A stretch of 46,472 nt of DNA from an uncultured Pelagibacteraceae bacterium (GCA_902603945.1 CACKWP010000006.1:1-46472); one strand, 5' to 3'; numbered from the stretch's first letter, positions 9,552 to 20,144 are shown. Numbers and translations are program-made. Notes: generated from the sequence alone by a model not told the origin.

Positions 9552-9908
9552 ATGGCTAGAACAAAACGAGGAGTAGTTAGTAGGGCAAAACATAATAAAG
9601 TTTTAAAATCAGTTAAAGGCCAAAGAGGAAGAAGAAAAAATACTATCCGAATAGCACGTCAAGCTATGGAAAAAGCAATGCAATATGCTTACAGAGATAG
9701 AAAAGCTAAAAAGAGAGAGTTTAGATCTTTGTGGATTCAAAGAATCAATGCTGGAGTTAGAGCAGAAGGCTTAACTTATGCAAAGTTCATCCATGGTTTG
9801 GCTAAATCAAAAATTAAGTTAGATAGAAAAGTTCTAGCAGAGCTTGCGTACAATAATCCTGAAGTATTTAAATCAGTAGTAAAAAAAGTTCAATCCTCCC
9901 TAGCTTAA
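9552..9908 (+). CDS. rplT: 50S ribosomal protein L20
   Basis: 118-residue L20, which binds 23S rRNA early in 50S assembly. It begins [19 protein letters not shown] and contains [19 protein letters not shown], both signature segments. A good ribosome-binding site (AGAGGA) overlaps the end of rpmI a few bases before the ATG. In E. coli L20 represses the rpmI-rplT message. Whether the short leader here can do the same cannot be judged from sequence alone. Confidence 0.98.
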   Translation: MARTKRGVVSRAKHNKVLKSVKGQRGRRKNTIRIARQAMEKAMQYAYRDRKAKKREFRSLWIQRINAGVRAEGLTYAKFIHGLAKSKIKLDRKVLAELAYNNPEVFKSVVKKVQSSLA

Positions 9909-9956
9909 AAGGGTCTTTGATTTATTCCCAACTTAATATAAAAAATCAATTACCTA

Positions 9957-11024
9957 ATGAGTGATTTAGATAAAATAAGTTCAGTTTTTAACGCAAAGAT
10001 AGACTCTGTAAAAACAAAAGACGATCTTCAAAATATCAAAACTGAATTTTTTGGAAAAAATGGACAAATTACCCTTCAATTCAAAACTTTAGGTTCTTTG
10101 GATCCAGAAAAGAGAAAAAAGTTTGCGTCTAATTTAAACAAAATTAAAGAGGACTTAACAAGTCAACTTGAGCAAAAAAATATTGAAATTGAAATAAGTG
10201 AAATCAATGAAAAGTTAAAGAATGAAAAAGTTGACGTTACTTTACCGTTCAGACCGTATCGACAAGGTAAGATTCATCCAGTTTCACAAGTGATCGACGA
10301 AATATCTTCAATCTTCTCAGAAATAGGCTTTTCTGTTGCAGAGGGTCCTGATGTTGAAACTGAGTATAATAATTTTACAGCATTAAATACTCCAGAAGAT
10401 CATCCGGCTAGAGATATGCATGATACTTTTTACTTAGAAGAAAACAAAAAATTATTACTAAGAACGCATACTTCACCAGTTCAAATTAGAACAATGATAT
10501 CAAGTAAACCTCCATATAAAATAATTGTTCCTGGGAGAACTTACAGATGCGATAGTGATCAAACTCATGCCCCGATGTTTCATCAGTTGGAAGGTCTTCA
10601 TATTGATAAAGGTATAACAATGGGACATCTAAAGGGATGTCTTGACTATTTTATTAAAGAATTTTTCGAAGTTAAAAATGTTAAAATGAGATTTAGACCT
10701 AGTCACTTCCCATTCACTGAACCATCAGCTGAAGTTGATATTGGATATAAAATTGAAAAAGGAAAAATTGTAATTGGCGACGGTGATAAATGGTTAGAAG
10801 TTTTAGGGTGTGGAATGGTTCATCCCAATGTTTTGAGGAATGTGAAAGTCGATACGAAAAAATATCAAGGATTTGCCTTCGGTATAGGGATAGATCGTTT
10901 AGCAATGTTGAAATATGGAATAAATGATTTAAGGGCTTTCTTCGAAGCAGATTATAGATGGTTAAGTCATTTCGGCTTTGATCCACTTGATGTTCCTACA
11001 AATTATAGAGGATTAAGCAAATGA
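9957..11024 (+). CDS. pheS: phenylalanyl-tRNA synthetase alpha subunit
   Basis: 355-residue catalytic subunit of the alpha2-beta2 PheRS. The N-terminal coiled coil occupies roughly residues 1-85. The class II core shows [11 protein letters not shown], the [10 protein letters not shown] segment of motif 2 and the motif 3 segment [10 protein letters not shown]. The gene starts 48 bases after rplT and its TGA overlaps the pheT ATG (ATGA), so the two subunits are translationally coupled. No Phe-rich leader peptide or attenuator was recognised in the upstream gap. Confidence 0.98.
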   Translation: MSDLDKISSVFNAKIDSVKTKDDLQNIKTEFFGKNGQITLQFKTLGSLDPEKRKKFASNLNKIKEDLTSQLEQKNIEIEISEINEKLKNEKVDVTLPFRPYRQGKIHPVSQVIDEISSIFSEIGFSVAEGPDVETEYNNFTALNTPEDHPARDMHDTFYLEENKKLLLRTHTSPVQIRTMISSKPPYKIIVPGRTYRCDSDQTHAPMFHQLEGLHIDKGITMGHLKGCLDYFIKEFFEVKNVKMRFRPSHFPFTEPSAEVDIGYKIEKGKIVIGDGDKWLEVLGCGMVHPNVLRNVKVDTKKYQGFAFGIGIDRLAMLKYGINDLRAFFEADYRWLSHFGFDPLDVPTNYRGLSK

Positions 11025-13423
11025 TTATTACCATTCCGTGGCTAAAAGAACATCTTAAAACAACAGCCAAAGAAAGTGAAATCATTAACCAACTTACAAA
11101 CATAGGGCTAGAAGTTGAAGAAGTAAAAGAAAATTCGGGAGAGATGAGCAAGTTTAAAATCGCAAAAGTTTTAAAAGCAGAAAAACATCCAAATGCTGAT
11201 AAATTAAAAGTATGCGATGTTACAATTGGTGGAAAAGAAATCTTAAAAGTAGTTTGCGGAGCACCAAATGCAAGAGAGGGTCTTATCACAATTTATGCGC
11301 CTCCAGGTGCTGTAATACCCAAAACAAATTTCGAATTAAAGGTAGCTAAGATAAGGGGCGTAGAATCAAGCGGAATGTTATGTTCTGAGAGTGAACTAAA
11401 TCTATCTGATGATAGTGAAGGTATAATTGAACTTAAAAATAGAGAAAAGGAAATAGGCAAAAGTTATTTTAAAAAAAATTCACAAAAAGTTATTGATATT
11501 TCAATCACCCCAAATCGTGCTGACTGCCTTGGAGTAAGGGGGATTGCAAGAGACCTATCTTCAGCTGGAGTTGGCAAATTAATTCAAATTAAAAAGAGAA
11601 AACTAAAACAAGAGGTAAAGCATCTAATTAAAACTTCTATAACTAAAGAAAAAGATCAAGGATGTGAAATATTTGGCAGCTGCTATATTAAAAATATTAC
11701 TAATAGAGAAAGTCCCGACTGGCTTAAAAATAAATTAATTGCATTAGGATTAAAACCTATTTCTGCAGTAGTAGATATAACTAATTATGTAATGTTTGAT
11801 CTAAATAGACCTTTACATGCATATGATGCAGATAAAATAGATAAAGAGATTATAGTCAGAAACGCAAGAGATGGGGAAGTTTTTGAGGCATTAGATAATA
11901 AAAAATACAAATTAAAAAAAGGAATGTGCGTGATTTCTGATAAATCAAGGGTTCTAGGTTTAGGTGGAATCGTGGGGGGTACTTCTACCTCTACGGAATT
12001 AGAGACAAAAAATATCCTTTTAGAGGCAGCTTATTTCAGTCCATCGTCAATTAGAAAAACTGCTAGAGTTCTTAACATTAATACCGACGCGAAATACAGA
12101 TTTGAAAGAGGTATTGATCCTAACTCAGTAACAGAAGGACTAGAACGGGCGACTGAATTAATTTTGAAAATTTGTGGAGGACAGATAAGTAAATTTCAAA
12201 TTATTGGAAAAAATAAGAAAAAAAATAAAATTATAAGTTTTCAGATTGATAAATTTAAGAAATTAATCGGTATTCCAATGACTGCTGATGAAATTAGTAA
12301 AATTCTAGGTTCTTTAGGGTTTAAATGTAAAAAAAGTAAAAGCAGTATTAAAGTAGAAGTACCAAGTTGGAGGCCAGATGTAAATTTAGACGAGGACTTA
12401 ATTGAGGAATTGATTAGGATTAAAGGTTTTAAACATATTCAATTAATTGAACCCGAGAGAAATAGAAGTCAGGATACATTAAATTTTAAACAAAAACTTT
12501 TTCACTTATCACAAAGATCTTTGGCCTCAAAAGGTTATATGGAAATAGTAACTTGGTCTTTTTCAGACTCAAAAGTTGATAAGCAATTTTCAAAAGGTGA
12601 AAAAGAAATTTCTTTATATAATCCAATTTCGTCAGATTTAAATGTTTTAAGACGTTCAATTTTCTCAAATTTATCAATTTATTTAAAAAGAAATCAAGAT
12701 AGAGGATACGAAGATTTATCTTTGTTTGAAATAGGGCCTACATTTTTCGGAAAAAATCCAGGAGAACAACAAATAGTTGTTGGAGGGTTAAAATCTGGAA
12801 GAGTTAATAGAAAAAGTTGGTTGGACAAAGAGAGAAATATTGATGTTTTTGATATTAAAAGTGATGTAATAAAAACTTTAATCGAACTTGGTATTGAAGA
12901 AAAAAATCTTTTTGTAAGTGATAATACAAAAAATAGTTATCACCCTGGACGTTCAGGATCTGTGACATTAAAATCTGAGAAAGGTCCGCACTTAGCTTAT
13001 TTTGGTGAAATCCATCCTGCGATTACAAAGAGTATGGACTTTAAAGATAAAAATATTTTTGGATTTGAAATATTTTTAAAGAATATTCCTGAGCCTAATA
13101 AAAAATTAAGACAAACAAAAAAAAGTTTTAAGGCTTCAGATTACCAAAAATCAGAGAGAGATTTTGCATTTGTTATTGATAAAATTTTTAAAATTGGTGC
13201 ACTAGAAAAAATTATAAGAGAGGTAGATGAGACACTTATTCAAAGTGTAACCACTTTCGATGTTTATCAAGGTGAAAATATTCCAAAAGATAAAAAATCA
13301 GTAGCAATTAACGTTACACTACAAGCTATTGATAAAACTCTCACCGAAAACGATCTAGAACAAATTAGTAAAAGAATTATTGATACGGTCAGTGAAAAAA
13401 CTGGTGCTACAATTAGGTCTTAA
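11021..13423 (+). CDS. pheT: phenylalanyl-tRNA synthetase beta subunit
   Basis: 800-residue beta subunit of PheRS, normal length. It begins [12 protein letters not shown], followed by a tRNA-binding OB domain (about 40-150, with [12 protein letters not shown]), the B3/B4 editing domain (about 210-380), B5 (about 400-475), the core-like region and a C-terminal ferredoxin-fold anticodon-binding domain (about 705-800). It overlaps pheS by four bases and lepA by one (TAATG), placing it in a continuous translation-factor operon. Confidence 0.98.
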   Translation: MIITIPWLKEHLKTTAKESEIINQLTNIGLEVEEVKENSGEMSKFKIAKVLKAEKHPNADKLKVCDVTIGGKEILKVVCGAPNAREGLITIYAPPGAVIPKTNFELKVAKIRGVESSGMLCSESELNLSDDSEGIIELKNREKEIGKSYFKKNSQKVIDISITPNRADCLGVRGIARDLSSAGVGKLIQIKKRKLKQEVKHLIKTSITKEKDQGCEIFGSCYIKNITNRESPDWLKNKLIALGLKPISAVVDITNYVMFDLNRPLHAYDADKIDKEIIVRNARDGEVFEALDNKKYKLKKGMCVISDKSRVLGLGGIVGGTSTSTELETKNILLEAAYFSPSSIRKTARVLNINTDAKYRFERGIDPNSVTEGLERATELILKICGGQISKFQIIGKNKKKNKIISFQIDKFKKLIGIPMTADEISKILGSLGFKCKKSKSSIKVEVPSWRPDVNLDEDLIEELIRIKGFKHIQLIEPERNRSQDTLNFKQKLFHLSQRSLASKGYMEIVTWSFSDSKVDKQFSKGEKEISLYNPISSDLNVLRRSIFSNLSIYLKRNQDRGYEDLSLFEIGPTFFGKNPGEQQIVVGGLKSGRVNRKSWLDKERNIDVFDIKSDVIKTLIELGIEEKNLFVSDNTKNSYHPGRSGSVTLKSEKGPHLAYFGEIHPAITKSMDFKDKNIFGFEIFLKNIPEPNKKLRQTKKSFKASDYQKSERDFAFVIDKIFKIGALEKIIREVDETLIQSVTTFDVYQGENIPKDKKSVAINVTLQAIDKTLTENDLEQISKRIIDTVSEKTGATIRS

Positions 13424-15231
13424 TGTCAGATATAAAAAGAATACGTAATTTCTCAATAATTGCGCATATTGATCACGGCAAATCAACTATTGCTGATCGA
13501 ATTATTCATAAATGTGGTGGCTTAACTGATCGTGAAATGAAACAGCAAGTTTTAGACTCGATGGACATTGAAAGAGAAAGAGGTATTACGATCAAAGCTC
13601 AAACTGTTAAACTTAATTATAAGGCTAAAGACGGCAAGGATTATATTTTGAATATAATAGATACTCCTGGTCACGTAGATTTTGGTTATGAAGTTAGTCG
13701 ATCATTATCTGCATGTGAAGGATCTTTATTAATTGTTGATAGCACTCAAGGAGTTGAAGCACAAACTTTAGCAAATGTTTATCAGGCGCTAGAAATTAAT
13801 CATGAAGTAATACCAATTTTAAATAAAATTGACTTACCCGCGTCCGATATTGAAAAAACAAAAAAAGAAATCGAAGATGTTGTTGGTATTGAGACAACTA
13901 ATGCTATTCCTTGCTCTGGTAAAACTGGTGAAGGTATAGATGAAATTTTAGAGACTATAATTAGCAAATTACCTGCTCCAAAAGGAATAGTTGGTGACAA
14001 ATTGAAGTGTCTGTTGGTTGATAGTTGGTATGATAGTTATCTTGGAGTAGTCATTTTAGTAAGAGTAATTAATGGAAAACTTAAAAAGAATATGAAAATA
14101 AAATTAATGTCAAATAACCAAGAATATATGGTAGAAAAAGTTGGTGTATTTACTCCAAAACCAAATGATATAGGAGAATTAGGTTCAGGTGAAATTGGAT
14201 TTATAATTACAGGTATCAAATCTCTATCAGAAACAAAAGTTGGAGACACAATATGTGATGCGAGCGCTCCAACTGACAAACCTTTGCCAGGTTTTAAACC
14301 AAGTAAACCAGTTGTATTTTGTGGACTTTTTCCAGTAGATAGTTCTGAATACCAGAAACTAAAAGATGGGCTAGCAAAATTAAAACTAAATGATGCTAGT
14401 TTTTCCTTTGAGCCAGAGTCCTCAAGCGCCTTAGGTTTAGGATTTAGATGTGGTTTTCTAGGTTTGCTACATCTTGAAATTATTACTGAAAGACTAGAGA
14501 GAGAATTTGATGTTAATTTAATCACCACAACACCAGGAGTGATATATAAAGTTCACAAAACTAAAGGAGAAGTTTTAGATTTACAAAATCCATCTAATAT
14601 GCCTGATCCATCTCAAATTGAAAAAATAGAAGAACCCTGGATTAAATCTACAATTATAACTCCGGATGAGTATCTAGGATCGATTATTAAAATCTGTCAG
14701 GATAAAAGAGGAGTTCAAACTAACTTAGCTTATTCAGGTAAGAGAGCAGTACTGTCATATGATTTACCATTAAATGAAGTAGTTTTTGATTTTAACGACA
14801 AACTAAAATCTGTATCTAGCGGCTATGCGAGTTTTGATTATGAAATTTCAAGTTATCGTGAAGGAGATTTAGTGAAATTGGGCATCCTTGTTAATGCAGA
14901 ACCAGTTGATGCTTTAGCAATGATCATACATAAAGATTTTGCTCAAACCACAGGACGACAAGTTTGCGAAAAATTGAAAGATTTAATCCCACGACATAAC
15001 TTTATGATACCAGTTCAAGCTGCAATTGGAGGAAAAATAATTGCTCGAGAGTCTATCAAAGGATTTAAAAAAGATGTTTTAACAAAAATTCATGGAGGCG
15101 GAGCCACAGACCGTAAAAGAAAACTTTTAGAGAAACAAAAAAAGGGAAAAGCGAGATCTAAACAATTTGGAAAGGTTGAAATACCCCAAGAAGCATTTAT
15201 TGGTGTTTTAAAAATAAACAAGGATACATAA
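13423..15231 (+). CDS. lepA: elongation factor 4 (LepA), ribosome back-translocating GTPase
   Basis: 602-residue translational GTPase. The G1 motif AHIDHGKST lies at residues 14-22, with G2/G3 segments ([21 protein letters not shown]) and G4 NKIDLP. The C-terminal LepA-specific region ends with [16 protein letters not shown], characteristic of LepA rather than EF-G. It acts at the ribosome and influences initiation and elongation under stress. It shares one base with pheT upstream and one base with a glycosyltransferase gene downstream, so that gene can be read on the same transcript. Confidence 0.98.
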   Translation: MSDIKRIRNFSIIAHIDHGKSTIADRIIHKCGGLTDREMKQQVLDSMDIERERGITIKAQTVKLNYKAKDGKDYILNIIDTPGHVDFGYEVSRSLSACEGSLLIVDSTQGVEAQTLANVYQALEINHEVIPILNKIDLPASDIEKTKKEIEDVVGIETTNAIPCSGKTGEGIDEILETIISKLPAPKGIVGDKLKCLLVDSWYDSYLGVVILVRVINGKLKKNMKIKLMSNNQEYMVEKVGVFTPKPNDIGELGSGEIGFIITGIKSLSETKVGDTICDASAPTDKPLPGFKPSKPVVFCGLFPVDSSEYQKLKDGLAKLKLNDASFSFEPESSSALGLGFRCGFLGLLHLEIITERLEREFDVNLITTTPGVIYKVHKTKGEVLDLQNPSNMPDPSQIEKIEEPWIKSTIITPDEYLGSIIKICQDKRGVQTNLAYSGKRAVLSYDLPLNEVVFDFNDKLKSVSSGYASFDYEISSYREGDLVKLGILVNAEPVDALAMIIHKDFAQTTGRQVCEKLKDLIPRHNFMIPVQAAIGGKIIARESIKGFKKDVLTKIHGGGATDRKRKLLEKQKKGKARSKQFGKVEIPQEAFIGVLKINKDT

Positions 15232-16253
15232 TGAAAAAAAAATTGTTCATTTTTTCCAACGAGAGTATTTCATCTCAAGATGGAAAGTTTTGTTGTGATA
15301 ATATTGATCTAAAAACTACTCCTGAAGGATTAAACAAAGAATTTGAGGTCAATTTATTTGGTAGAAAATCTAAAATAAGTAGATCTCACGAAATTAAAAT
15401 TAAAAAAATTAAGATATACAACAATATTTTTTCTTATATTTTTTCCGCTATTGAAGCTTCGAAAATGGCAGATGCAAAATATTTAGTTATTTCCATAACG
15501 CCTTACACTTTTATGTGTTCTATATTTTTAAGGTTATTTGGAAAAAAACCAACTTTATATCTAAGAAGTGACGGCTATGGTGAATACAAAGCCATATTTG
15601 GAAAAATTGGACCTTTGATTTATCACTTTATGTTTAATATTACTTGTTCAATCTCTAATTTGATCAGCTGTAGAGAATATATTTTAAGAGGAAAAAAAGG
15701 AAAAATTGTTAGTCCCTCTCAATTAGACTCAACTTGGTTGAGACAACCAAAAAATTTAGAGGTAAAAAATTTTAAATTATTATATGTGGGAAGATTTAAA
15801 GTAGAAAAAGGAATTTTCTCTTTACTAAACTTGATTAAGAATAAGAAGAATATATCTCTTACAGTGGTTGGAGCAGAGAAGGGAACGGAGAGTTACCTTA
15901 ACCAAAGCAATGTAAAGATATATAAAACTCAGACAAGTAAACTAAAACTAATGAAATTTTACGATGATCATAACATATTTGTTTTACCATCTTTTACAGA
16001 GGGTCACCCTCAAGTTATTCTTGAAGCTTTAGCAAGAAGACGCCCAGTAATTGTGTTTGACGATATTAAACATGTAATAGGTGATAAAAAGGGAATATTT
16101 GTATCAAAAAGAAATTTTATAAATTTTTTTGCTACATTAAATGGAATTAAAAAGAATTATAAAAAAATTCAAAAAGAATTAAAAAAGAATAAATTACCGG
16201 TTTATAAAGAGTTTATTGAAAATTTAGGTAGAAATATTTTAAGTTTTGATTAG
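15231..16253 (+). CDS. glycosyltransferase, GT4-like
   Basis: 340-residue GT-B glycosyltransferase. The C-terminal half carries LLYVGRFKVEKGIFSL (donor-domain start) and FVLPSFTEGHPQVILEALA, an E-x7-E type nucleotide-sugar site. The N-terminal half is divergent. Its ATG overlaps the lepA stop by one base. It heads a block of three surface-glycan type genes (glycosyltransferase, methyltransferase, glycosyltransferase) running to the tRNA-Ser gene. The product probably adds a sugar to lipopolysaccharide or another envelope glycan; donor and acceptor are unknown. Confidence 0.82.
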   Translation: MKKKLFIFSNESISSQDGKFCCDNIDLKTTPEGLNKEFEVNLFGRKSKISRSHEIKIKKIKIYNNIFSYIFSAIEASKMADAKYLVISITPYTFMCSIFLRLFGKKPTLYLRSDGYGEYKAIFGKIGPLIYHFMFNITCSISNLISCREYILRGKKGKIVSPSQLDSTWLRQPKNLEVKNFKLLYVGRFKVEKGIFSLLNLIKNKKNISLTVVGAEKGTESYLNQSNVKIYKTQTSKLKLMKFYDDHNIFVLPSFTEGHPQVILEALARRRPVIVFDDIKHVIGDKKGIFVSKRNFINFFATLNGIKKNYKKIQKELKKNKLPVYKEFIENLGRNILSFD

Positions 16254-16271
16254 TAAACTTTAATAAAAACT

Positions 16272-17093
16272 ATGATAAAAAAAAAAATTAGATATGTTTT
16301 AAAATTCTTATTATTTACGTTAACAAAAATCTTTAACCTAATTTTAAAAAAGACAAATTTTAAAATTCTACCAGCATTAGAAACTAATGAGCAGTTCAAT
16401 TTCGAATTCTCAAAAAAAACTAGAAGATTTGTTTTTAGAAAAAACTCTGGAAAGCTTGGAAAAATAATATTTGATAGCTCTTTAGATGAAACAAATCTTT
16501 GTAAATTAGGAAGGAAATTTAACACAAATAAATCTGGAATAAATTTAGATGGTCATAGAAGCGGATATACAAGTTTATATAATTTACTTTTTTATCATTT
16601 AATAAATAAAAATTGTTCAGTTGCTGAAATAGGTATTGAAAAAAATGCTTCAACAAAAATGTGGAGAGAGTATTTTAAAAAAGCAAGTATTGATTGTTTT
16701 GAACTAGATAAAAATAAAATAAATTTAGCTACAAGAGATAAACTTAAAAATGTTAGATACCATTATATTGATGTGAGTCACAAAAAAATAATCACATCAC
16801 AATTTAAAAAAACAAAAAAAAAATATGATATAATTATTGATGACAGTACTCATTTGTTTAGTCATCAAATTAATATAATTTTAAGTACTTATAAATTTTT
16901 AAAACCAGGGGGAATTTTAGTGATAGAGGATATTTATAAATTTCGAAAAGGCTATGAGGAAAAAAAATATCATGAAAAGATAAAGCATATATTAAAATTT
17001 TTTTCTTATGTCACTTTCATAGATACCTCACATATAAATAATTTTACAGCTAGTTGGAAAAATGAAAAAATTTTATTATTAATTAAAAAATGA
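16272..17093 (+). CDS. class I SAM-dependent methyltransferase
   Basis: 273-residue protein with an N-terminal basic, extension-like region (about 1-75) and a methyltransferase fold (about 95-270). SAM-binding motif I is VAEIGIEKNASTKMW, followed by the acidic DCFELDKNKI strand, then YDIIIDDSTHLFSHQ and FLKPGGILVIEDIY. This pattern resembles the CmcI/TylF-like and sugar O-methyltransferases found in glycan clusters. Its stop overlaps the next glycosyltransferase gene by four bases. The DNA is extremely AT-rich and the product very Lys-rich even for this window. The target is likely a surface sugar, by context only. Confidence 0.72.
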   Translation: MIKKKIRYVLKFLLFTLTKIFNLILKKTNFKILPALETNEQFNFEFSKKTRRFVFRKNSGKLGKIIFDSSLDETNLCKLGRKFNTNKSGINLDGHRSGYTSLYNLLFYHLINKNCSVAEIGIEKNASTKMWREYFKKASIDCFELDKNKINLATRDKLKNVRYHYIDVSHKKIITSQFKKTKKKYDIIIDDSTHLFSHQINIILSTYKFLKPGGILVIEDIYKFRKGYEEKKYHEKIKHILKFFSYVTFIDTSHINNFTASWKNEKILLLIKK

Positions 17094-18115
17094 AAAATAT
17101 TATATTTTTAATTGATGCACAAAAAGGCGCTTCAGGTGGAGGAAAGGTAATTTATCAATACTCAAATTATATAAATTCTCTTAAAAGATATTCTTCTTCA
17201 ATAGTTCATGTTAAAAAAAAGAAGATAGGAAAAATTTTAAATTCCTTAAACAAAAAATTTAGCGGTAGTTTAAAAAAGATTAAATATTCTGGATGGAATT
17301 TTAAAGACTTAACAGTTAAAAAAAATTATTCTTTTTCATGGTTTAATATAAAAGTAAAAGTAAAAAATGACTTAGTCTTTGATAAACAAAAAGATTTTGT
17401 AATTTTACCTGAAATGTTTGCTCATTTTGCAGCTGAATTTTTTATTAAAGAAAAAATACCTTATGCCATATTTGTTCAAAATGGTTATTCAATATTTCCA
17501 ACTAATAATGCTGCGAAATTAAACTTAGCTTATAAAAAATGTAAATTTATTTTGAGTTATTCAAAAGATATAAAAGAGTGTGTTTCATTGGCCTACCCAA
17601 AGGAAAAAAAGAAAATTATTGATGTTAAATATTCTATTGATTTTAAAAAATTTAGAAAAACAAAAAAGAAAAATTTAATTACTTATATGCCGAGAAAACT
17701 GAAACGACACAGTGAGTTAGTTATATCTTTTTTAAAAAATTATCTTCCAAAAAAATGGAAAATTAAACCATTAATAAATCTCAGCGAAAAAGAAGTTTAT
17801 AAAAATCTAGCAGAGTCAAAAATTTTTTTAGCTTTTTCTGAACTTGAAGGTTTACCGCTTCCTCCAGTTGAAGCAGCGATATCAGGAAATAAGGTAATTG
17901 GTTACACAGGTGAGGGAGGTAAAGAATATTGGAAAAAACCAATTTTTACTGAGGTAAAATCGTCGGAAATTAAAAATTTCTGTAAACTAATTTTATCTAA
18001 TTTAAAGTTAGAAAATTTTTTAAAAAAATCATCTAGCCAAAGAAAAAAATTATCAAACATGTTCTCACCTAAAGAGGAACATAATGCGATAACAAAATTT
18101 TTAAAAAAAATTTAA
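17090..18115 (+). CDS. putative glycosyltransferase (GT-B fold)
   Basis: 341-residue protein that starts [19 protein letters not shown], a glycine-rich acceptor-domain loop. Near residue 250 it has [21 protein letters not shown], an E-rich segment typical of GT4-like nucleotide-sugar sites, followed by [13 protein letters not shown]. No other domain is visible and there is no signal peptide. It is the last gene of the glycan block, coupled to the methyltransferase by an ATGA overlap and ending 19 bases before tRNA-Ser. A glycosyltransferase call is likely; the substrate is not known. Confidence 0.65.
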   Translation: MKNIIFLIDAQKGASGGGKVIYQYSNYINSLKRYSSSIVHVKKKKIGKILNSLNKKFSGSLKKIKYSGWNFKDLTVKKNYSFSWFNIKVKVKNDLVFDKQKDFVILPEMFAHFAAEFFIKEKIPYAIFVQNGYSIFPTNNAAKLNLAYKKCKFILSYSKDIKECVSLAYPKEKKKIIDVKYSIDFKKFRKTKKKNLITYMPRKLKRHSELVISFLKNYLPKKWKIKPLINLSEKEVYKNLAESKIFLAFSELEGLPLPPVEAAISGNKVIGYTGEGGKEYWKKPIFTEVKSSEIKNFCKLILSNLKLENFLKKSSSQRKKLSNMFSPKEEHNAITKFLKKI

Positions 18116-18134
18116 TTTATTGTTTTTTTTAAAA

Positions 18135-18224
18135 GGAGAGGTGGCCGAGTGGTTGAAGGCGCACGCTTGGAAAGCGTGTAAACGGGAAACCGTTTCGAGG
18201 GTTCGAATCCCTCTCTCTCCGCCA
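18135..18224 (+). tRNA. tRNA-Ser (anticodon GGA)
   Basis: A 90-base tRNA including encoded CCA at 18222-18224. The acceptor stem GGAGAGG pairs with TCTCTCC (one G-T) and the discriminator is G. The anticodon stem CACGC/GCGTG encloses the loop TTGGAAA with anticodon GGA at 18169-18171, which reads UCC and UCU serine codons. A long variable arm (AACGG-GAAA-CCGTT) is the class II feature of tRNA-Ser. The T arm reads GAGGGTTCGAATCCCTC. It sits between the glycan gene block and the autotransporter-like gene. Confidence 0.97.
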
Positions 18225-18289
18225 TTATCAAGGATTTTATTAACTTTTTTAAAATTGATATTAATTCTATCTTAAATAAATTACACAAA

Positions 18290-20026
18290 ATGTATTTCAA
18301 GCTAATTTTACTCTTTTTTAGTTTTTTATCCTTATCCCAAGTTGTCTTAGCTGACAGCGCAACTCTAAATGATGGCGCTACAACTACCAGTCAGCAAAAT
18401 ATTGATGGGAACGATGAATTTTTAACAGTTACAAATAATTCAACTTTAAATACTAGCGCAACTAAACCTGCAAACATTACCGGAGACACTGTAAGTGTTA
18501 CCATTGACTCTGGTTCCACAATAACATCAAATACAGTTAGTATTTTTGCAGACGATACTTCTGATTTAACAATTTCAAATTCTGGCACAATCAGTGCAAG
18601 CGGAATAGTGGCAATAGATGTTAAAGGAACAACTGATGCAAGCATTACAAATAATTCTGGTGGTCAGATTTCTGCAACTAGAAATACAATTAGAATTAGT
18701 AAATCCACTAGTAATAGTACTACAGGCTTGACAATTACCAACTCTGGAACAATTGAAGCAACAAATGATGGTTCAGCAATTTTTGCAGCTGACTCAAATA
18801 CTACAGCTACAATAATAAATAATTCTAGTGGTGTTATGACAAATTCTGACAGCAGTAACGCAACTATAAGAGTTGGTGCAAGTTCTTCAATTACCAATAG
18901 CGGAACAATAAAAAATGATGTTGGAAATGATGCAATCAAATTGTACGGAAACAATTCAACAATTACTTTAAAAGACAAAGGTATTATAGTTGGAAAATTA
19001 GATGCTCTTTTAAGAACTGGAAGTACATTAAAAATTAATCATGGAGCTGGTCAATCTTATTTCTATGAAACCGAAGGTGATTTCACATTAAAAGATCTTG
19101 ATGGTAATCAAGTAGTAAAAGGATCGGCAGGATCAGTAGGCCAAGGAGGAAGCGAGACATTAGACGAACTTTTAAGTTATAAATCTTTAAACATAAGACA
19201 ATTTTTAAATCGATACAAAGATACGGAAAATTTATATGACAGTAATGGATGGGGAGAAACTTATAGTTCTTATTTAAATAGAGACAGTCATGCTTCGAAT
19301 TTAGCTTTAGAGTATGACTTGTTTAATGTAGGAGCTAATTTAGTATCACCTTTAGAAAATTCAGATTTTATACTCGCTTTTGAAGCAGGAATTCAGGATT
19401 TTGAAAGAGACCATAAAATTAATTATCAGAATATATCAGCAGGATTATATTTTCCAGAAAACAAATATCTTTTGAACCTCGATACATTTATTATGGGTGG
19501 TGTTACTTTAAAAAATGGGGAAAGGACTATTTTAACTAATACCACATCTTCAGGTAAACTAGATATAGATAGCAATTACCAAACTTTTGAAATTCACTCT
19601 GGTTTTACTAAAACCAATCCGAAGATAGTGCCGAATATTGGGTTATCAGGAAGTTTTTCAATCACCCCGAGTTATGATGAGAGTAATTATTTTTCATGGA
19701 GAAATAGAAAAGTAGGAAATGTTTCTTTATTTTTTACCGACAAGTATAACTTAATGAGTAAAAATGATAAAAAATTTAATTTAGGTTGGACACTAGATTT
19801 AAGAAGTTTAGTTGGAAATAAGTCACAAATTTATTCTATCAACGGGACGAGCGCAACTTATAATCAAGTAAATGCTCTTACACGAGAGATTTCACTAATT
19901 GCAAATTTAGGATACGAAAAAAAGATAACAAAAAATGGAAAATTTACTGCTGGTATATCTTCAAAAAATTCAAATCAGAGTGTAAAAAGTTTGAGTGGAG
20001 ATTTAGGTTTTAAACTTAATTTTTAA
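18290..20026 (+). CDS. autotransporter-like outer membrane protein
   Basis: 578-residue exported protein. Residues 1-21 form a signal peptide (hydrophobic LILLFFSFLSLS, cleavage likely after VVLA). Residues about 22-270 are rich in Ser, Thr, Asn and Gly with recurring NSGTI units, the pattern of a passenger beta-helix. Residues about 300-578 look like an autotransporter beta-barrel: alternating aromatic strands (GWGETYSSYLNRD near the start) and a C-terminal LGFKLNF ending in Phe, as expected for BAM recognition. Likely roles are adhesion or surface display, by family. It starts 65 bases after tRNA-Ser and is monocistronic. Its Ser/Thr/Gly composition is unlike the surrounding Lys-rich proteins. 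Confidence 0.8.
   Translation: MYFKLILLFFSFLSLSQVVLADSATLNDGATTTSQQNIDGNDEFLTVTNNSTLNTSATKPANITGDTVSVTIDSGSTITSNTVSIFADDTSDLTISNSGTISASGIVAIDVKGTTDASITNNSGGQISATRNTIRISKSTSNSTTGLTITNSGTIEATNDGSAIFAADSNTTATIINNSSGVMTNSDSSNATIRVGASSSITNSGTIKNDVGNDAIKLYGNNSTITLKDKGIIVGKLDALLRTGSTLKINHGAGQSYFYETEGDFTLKDLDGNQVVKGSAGSVGQGGSETLDELLSYKSLNIRQFLNRYKDTENLYDSNGWGETYSSYLNRDSHASNLALEYDLFNVGANLVSPLENSDFILAFEAGIQDFERDHKINYQNISAGLYFPENKYLLNLDTFIMGGVTLKNGERTILTNTTSSGKLDIDSNYQTFEIHSGFTKTNPKIVPNIGLSGSFSITPSYDESNYFSWRNRKVGNVSLFFTDKYNLMSKNDKKFNLGWTLDLRSLVGNKSQIYSINGTSATYNQVNALTREISLIANLGYEKKITKNGKFTAGISSKNSNQSVKSLSGDLGFKLNF
18562..18915 (+). repeat. NSGTI-type repeats in the autotransporter passenger
   Basis: The encoded peptide repeats a TI-x-NSGTI-like unit at uneven spacing: ISNSGTISA, ITNNSGGQISA, ITNSGTIEA, IINNSSGVMT and ITNSGTIKN. 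The copies are similar at protein level but not identical in DNA, so they are old rather than recent duplications. Such units usually form turns of a right-handed beta-helix. Confidence 0.6.
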
Positions 20027-20107
20027 TTAGGATTTGCCACTACTGCTCATATCCACACAACTAAAAAGAGTCTTAATTATTAACTACGAATCATTTAAAT
20101 TATATTT

Positions 20108-20139
20108 AAGGGCAGTGGAGGGAGACTGAAGCTGCCTTT
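20108..20139. other. hairpin in convergent intergenic gap; possible terminator
   Basis: AAGGGCAG at 20108-20115 can pair with CTGCCTTT at 20132-20139 (8 pairs, one G-T) around a 16-base loop. It lies in the 118-base gap between the ends of the autotransporter gene (20026) and the NlpC/P60 gene (20145), where a bidirectional terminator would be expected. There is no clean T run after the stem in either direction, so function is uncertain. The G-rich loop is unusual for this AT-rich DNA. Confidence 0.4.
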
Positions 20140-20144
20140 GCCAT

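Noticed and set aside
9909-9956. Possible attenuator or promoter before pheS
   Set aside because: TTGATT and TATAAA boxes are only 14 bases apart and no Phe-codon leader peptide or strong hairpin is present.
14037-14528. 163-residue minus-strand frame inside lepA
   Set aside because: Shadow of the conserved lepA coding frame; Ser/Pro-rich with no motif and no start context.
18225-18289. Terminator after tRNA-Ser
   Set aside because: T runs are present but only weak A-T inverted repeats; not distinguishable from background.
18112-18300. Minus-strand 62-residue frame with [21 protein letters not shown]
   Set aside because: This is the antisense translation of the tRNA-Ser gene, a well-known false protein. 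The region is fully explained by the tRNA.
18391-18978. Minus-strand hydrophobic frames within the autotransporter passenger
   Set aside because: Antisense of Ser/Thr/Asn-rich repeats gives Val/Ile/Leu-rich artefacts. The plus frame has a signal peptide and barrel.
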